DNA from: Microglena sp. YARC
Taxonomy: Eukaryota; Chlorophyta; Chlorophyceae; Chlamydomonadales; Chlamydomonadaceae
DNA: 64,000 nucleotides
Reading direction: 5' to 3'
Assembly: GCA_022414725.1 (NCBI GenBank)
Contig: CM039462.1
Location: 124,677,755 to 124,741,754, forward strand
Shown here: positions 60,854-64,000 of the stretch, piece by piece
How positions within the stretch are numbered: the stretch's first letter is position 1
Layout of the letters: every line of letters starts with the position of its first letter
Program-made: the position numbers and the translations under genes
Notes under the pieces: model-generated
Told to the model about the DNA's origin: nothing
What the model saw: only the letters and a program-made list of their open reading frames with translations
Databases searched by the model: none

Positions 60854-61768
60854 CTATGCATGACGAATGCATTCTCTATGCATGACGAATGCAGGTTGAA
60901 ACAAATAACCTCGCATCTCGTTGTTTGCCCCCACAAGATGCAAGGAGGATCCGTTGAACACACGCATGTGGCCGCGAATGGCGTCCTCAATCCCAGAGTA
61001 ACAACATTGAATGTACCTGGTATCCATGATGCTGCCGATCGCTTTCACAAATGCATTCAGTGTTTGCGAGTCCAAGACAGCGTCATCGGTTGCAAAGATG
61101 AACATGCACCGTCGAAGTTGGTTGTTGTTCTTGATCCCTCTCAGTGGGTTGAGGCCACCGGAAGGCCTCGCACCGCAAAATAACATGAAAGGCAAAACTG
61201 TTCCTCTGTGATGCATTGTCGCATGTGACACATCCTCCAGTGACACCTTCGCACCGTTGGTCAGAACGAGCTGACCGGAGGATCCATGACCACACAAGAC
61301 GATCACGAGCACCGAGTCATCATGTGAGTTTGCCACGTGATCATCCAACAGATCCATCAGCTCCACCTTCAAGTGCCCCGGAAGCACAACGACATGAAAG
61401 TCGAGTGGGTGCAAAAAGCGAACCCACGTGCTGTGGTGACCTGGTATATCCAAACCATCCACATTCTTGCCCAACATGGTTCCTGCTTCACGCATGTGCA
61501 CCCACAAAGTCCTCTGAATGTGATCCCTAGGAACATAATTGTAATCCACATACAACAGAAGTGCCTTGTTTCTGGATGATGAAGAGGGAGAGTCGGTTGC
61601 TGCTGGATGGTGAAGAGGGAGAGTCGGTTGCTCATGTTCATGGCGGCAAAATTGATGATGATCTGACTCTTCTTCATCATCATCATCAAACTTCGGGAGA
61701 CGCCAACGCATTTCGTCTAATATTTTGTCCCTGAGTACAGTAAACACACGATTCCCCCTTATGTACAC
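60854..61768 (-). CDS. Caspase/metacaspase-like protein (304 aa)
   Basis: A C14-type fold is indicated by a first strand NKALLLYVDYNY, the His strand SVLVIVLCGHGSSGQLVL, and the Cys strand LPFMLFCGARPSGGLN. CGHGSSG and FCGARPSG stand in the places of the H-G and (D)C-x-S/G catalytic blocks; the usual Asp before Cys is replaced by Phe, which leaves specificity and activity unsure. A p10-like C-terminal part has CMFIFATDDAVLDSQTLNAF. The N-terminal 60 residues are acidic, His-rich and low complexity. Possibly affects host cell death or processes viral proteins. Confidence 0.75.
   Translation of the reverse strand: MYIRGNRVFTVLRDKILDEMRWRLPKFDDDDEEESDHHQFCRHEHEQPTLPLHHPAATDSPSSSSRNKALLLYVDYNYVPRDHIQRTLWVHMREAGTMLGKNVDGLDIPGHHSTWVRFLHPLDFHVVVLPGHLKVELMDLLDDHVANSHDDSVLVIVLCGHGSSGQLVLTNGAKVSLEDVSHATMHHRGTVLPFMLFCGARPSGGLNPLRGIKNNNQLRRCMFIFATDDAVLDSQTLNAFVKAIGSIMDTRYIQCCYSGIEDAIRGHMRVFNGSSLHLVGANNEMRGYLFQPAFVMHRECIRHA
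60857..60871 (-). terminator. Palindrome at the stop of the caspase-like gene
   Basis: TGCAT-gacga-ATGCA directly precedes the TAG on the minus strand. The block ATTCTCTATGCATGACGAAT is duplicated in tandem (60850 and 60873). Confidence 0.45.
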
Positions 61769-61814
61769 AAGAAACTCCTGATGATGGCCACTGTAGAGAA
61801 CATGACCATGGCTA

Positions 61815-62169
61815 CAGTCGACGGAATACTAAAATGAAACCGCCTCGTGTACGGCACACCTTATAATTTTCAGGGCAAGGCCAGAGAGACCCACCCCCAC
61901 CTCCACCTCCTGATGACCCCCAAAGGGTCATTGATGACATTAGGCACGCATCTGGTGTGGCCGTACACAAAATGGGCGTTCCTGCCTCCCGGCCGATTTT
62001 GCCTGGTTGCTAAACATGGTATGGATCGGAATTGTGATTCCTTGGTGCTTATGTCTCAAGCTAGCGAGTCGTTCAGGATGCTCTAAATCCTGATTAGAAA
62101 TTTAAAAAAATCGGCCGGGAGGCAGGAACGCCCATTACAAGACGTTTCATTTGAGTGTTCCGTCGAGTG
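61815..62169. mobile_element. Non-autonomous element of the Fanzor-transposon family, interrupted by a MITE
   Basis: Inverted ends of about 46 bp (CAGTCGACGGAATACTAAAA with TGAAACCGCCTCGTGTACGG at left; matching inverted copy at right) between TA dinucleotides 61813-61814 and 62170-62171. The right end is split by the MITE. Only about 95 bp of unrelated sequence lies between, with no coding capacity. Ends match the right end of the 38.28-kb element, on both sides. Confidence 0.85.
61972..62135. mobile_element. 164-bp MITE, copy 3, nested
   Basis: ATGGGCGTTCCTGCCTCCCG termini. It sits between GTACACAAA and TACAAGACG of the host element's right end, showing it inserted later. Confidence 0.92.
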
Positions 62170-62195
62170 TAGGGGGGGGCTGTCAATGGGAGGTG

Positions 62196-63998
62196 TTAGA
62201 TGATGGTCAACGAATGTTTTTTGTAGAGGTACTCCTCTACACCGAGCATCTCTGCGTTTGTGAGTTCCCTGTCGAAAACGATGACTTCTGCACAATCCCA
62301 ATCTGACGACTGGACGGCTACAAAGTCTCCATAATTTATCGTTAATCTTGTAGAATTCCCATTAACAATTAGGTTGTTTCGTTGTACCTTGTTCGACCTG
62401 TAAAGCTGTTTAGTATCACATGAGACAACCCACTCATCTCCATGCAAATTTTCTTGTGGAGTAAACCAGGTACCATGATAAGCTACACCAGGACAATCTT
62501 CATGAAATCCAGACAACCAATTGTTACCCAAACCATCAAAAATACGCTGTCGTATTCCGCCTGTAGAGTATCGAGCGAGATGGAAGAGGGTGTATGTTTC
62601 AGGTAGAACATCTGCTGGAAACCTTATACCCGAGCCAGTACCACCCGATATGCATGTTATAGATCTCCCCAAGGGATCTATAGAGTCTCCAACTGTTATG
62701 GTACCCGCCCTGGTTTTGGTGGCGTGCCTCCCGTTTCCTGATATATCATTCCAACTCTTTGTGCCGACATCCCAGCTCTCTGGTGTGTACCACGCGTATA
62801 GCCCGATCACGTCCGCGGGGCTCTCGGTGAGCCCTGCTCCGCGGAAGTCGGCGAATGATATGCGGGCCGGCTCGGTCGCCGCTAACGGTATCCTCGTGAT
62901 GGACGAGATGTACTTAGGTGTACGAGAGCCCCTGAACAACTTGTCCATGGCGTAAGGATTCTCGCCTGATGACCCTCCAGGGTCCACGAAGTCGAGAATC
63001 GATTTAATGCTCAATGGGCCTATGATAGGGATGGAGTCGCCGAAGTGCTTGATGCGCATGTAAGACACGACATCGGAAAGTTCAGAATCTGTGAGGGAAC
63101 GGTCGTAAAAGGCCATCTCGCGGACGTCGAGACATGCGTAGGAATCTGCTGACCAATTGGATCTCCCTATCCAGTTGTTAGTGAGAGTGCGTGCCGCGTA
63201 ACTTGTGATAGTTCCAGTCCCAGTGACTTTGTTGTCTATGAGGGTTGAAGAAGGATCTTTCCATGTTTCTAGGAGGTTTGCGTTCGTTACACGTATCACA
63301 ATGACCATCCATGAACCTGGACCAAAATTCATTGTAGTGATTATATTGGGCGAACCGCCTGAAAAAACATGACTAATAAGACGCGAACTATCTGGATGCG
63401 TGCAAAATAAATTGTTGTTAGCTATACCGTTACCAAAATCGAATATTCTTTGCCAATTCTTTGATTGATAAAACCTCACAACGCCCACGAAAGTGAACCC
63501 GTTCTGGAGGTTCCATGTTTGTGTCCCAAGATTCAAATAATTTCCCTTTGAATTCGTAGCGTCGGTCGTCCCGAAGCGCACATACCTGTTGGGTTCATTG
63601 GTCCTGAGTTTGGGTAGCCCCGCGCCTCCAACCTCGGCGGTCGCGAACGAGTTCCACGAGGATACATTGGTGTTATCAATAGAAAGCTGTGGCAATTGGG
63701 ATGCATCCAAATGAATCTTGGGGCCCTTGCGAAGCAGCGGGTCGCTGAAGTATTTGTAGTGGAGGTGCCCTACGACATCGGAAAGTTCAGAATCTGTGAT
63801 GGAACGGTCGTAGAAGGCTATCTCGCGAACATCTAGACAAGAATAACTACCTGGAGTGGATTTAGCGATCGAATTGTTAGTGGTAGTGCGCGACGAGTAA
63901 TTTGTGATAGTTCCATTTCCAGTGACTTTGTTATCCAATAGGGATGAAGAAGGATCTCTAAATGTTTCCACTAGGTTCGCACTTGGAATCCTCAACAC
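62196..63998 (-). CDS. LamG/concanavalin-like repeat protein, 5' end outside window
   Basis: At least 600 residues, with two close copies of a 210-residue jelly-roll-like unit: IHLDASQLPQLSIDNTNVSS, NLQNGFTFVGVVRFYQ, YACLDVREMAFYDRSLTDSE and LSDVV. A third diverged unit (IGLYAWYTPESWDVGTKSWN; AEVIVFDRELTNAEMLGVEE) ends the protein. The closing strand followed by a DRxLTxxE helix is typical of LamG/concanavalin-like lectin domains. The two units share long identical DNA, so duplication is recent. The start lies beyond 63998. Possibly a surface or fibre protein that binds glycans. Confidence 0.75.
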   Translation of the reverse strand: MLRIPSANLVETFRDPSSSLLDNKVTGNGTITNYSSRTTTNNSIAKSTPGSYSCLDVREIAFYDRSITDSELSDVVGHLHYKYFSDPLLRKGPKIHLDASQLPQLSIDNTNVSSWNSFATAEVGGAGLPKLRTNEPNRYVRFGTTDATNSKGNYLNLGTQTWNLQNGFTFVGVVRFYQSKNWQRIFDFGNGIANNNLFCTHPDSSRLISHVFSGGSPNIITTMNFGPGSWMVIVIRVTNANLLETWKDPSSTLIDNKVTGTGTITSYAARTLTNNWIGRSNWSADSYACLDVREMAFYDRSLTDSELSDVVSYMRIKHFGDSIPIIGPLSIKSILDFVDPGGSSGENPYAMDKLFRGSRTPKYISSITRIPLAATEPARISFADFRGAGLTESPADVIGLYAWYTPESWDVGTKSWNDISGNGRHATKTRAGTITVGDSIDPLGRSITCISGGTGSGIRFPADVLPETYTLFHLARYSTGGIRQRIFDGLGNNWLSGFHEDCPGVAYHGTWFTPQENLHGDEWVVSCDTKQLYRSNKVQRNNLIVNGNSTRLTINYGDFVAVQSSDWDCAEVIVFDRELTNAEMLGVEEYLYKKHSLTII

Positions 63999-64000
63999 AA

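Overview
The window looks like a repeat-rich, partly decayed stretch of a giant DNA virus genome (Nucleocytoviricota-like), or such a genome integrated in a eukaryote. Evidence for a viral origin: a fused primase-polymerase/D5-type SF3 helicase, F-box/ankyrin-repeat proteins, C2H2 zinc-finger arrays, a GIY-YIG/T5orf172-type protein, a caspase-like protein, a LRAT/NC-type papain-like protein, a J-domain protein, a DEDDh exonuclease, Tc1/mariner/IS630-type transposons with Fanzor (eukaryotic TnpB), and perfect or near-perfect palindromes that straddle many stop codons, as at transcript ends of several giant viruses. Evidence of eukaryotic expression: one gene reads through only if a 113-nt GT-AG intron is removed, and a tRNA-like gene has pol III A and B boxes plus a T-run terminator. 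Gene density is far below that of a compact giant virus, and many genes carry single lesions, so this may be an endogenised copy or a repeat-rich accessory or terminal region. I cannot name the species.

Layout. 1-6.26 kb: satellite of about 43 units of 145 bp. 6.3-13.7 kb: interspersed repeats with a few small genes, ending in five 223-bp tandem units just upstream of the D5 primase-helicase (13.8-16.2 kb). 16.2-30.2 kb: DEDDh exonuclease, MITEs, D5-like fragments, small membrane/coiled-coil genes, and a second D5 copy with a 309-bp in-frame deletion. 30.7-37.9 kb: PD-(D/E)XK-like nuclease, tRNA-like gene, a large unknown gene with an internal TAG, LRAT-like protein, and a 13-repeat F-box/ankyrin protein. 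38.28-41.75 kb: a complete TA-flanked Tc1/mariner-type transposon carrying a DDE transposase, a SAP-domain Fanzor and a structured right end. 42-46.5 kb: zinc-finger array next to a second Fanzor C-terminus, a coiled-coil gene cut by a solo transposon end, and a J-domain gene. 46.8-58.5 kb: two large 113-116-bp tandem arrays, an inverted F-box/ankyrin paralogue, the GIY-YIG gene and its deletion copy, a spliced gene, a zinc-finger pseudogene and another ankyrin gene. 58.7-64 kb: W/NP-repeat gene, caspase-like gene, nested MITE and a LamG-like surface protein running off the window.

The most interesting system is the Fanzor transposon. Its right end folds into a hairpin that is also present, with a compensatory base-pair change, in two solo right ends at 25.68 and 42.60 kb. 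These look like stand-alone guide-RNA scaffolds whose adjacent guide would be read from unrelated flanking DNA. Around it the locus shows repeated duplication, deletion between short direct repeats, a sense-antisense-sense rearrangement, and tandem arrays placed directly upstream of genes.
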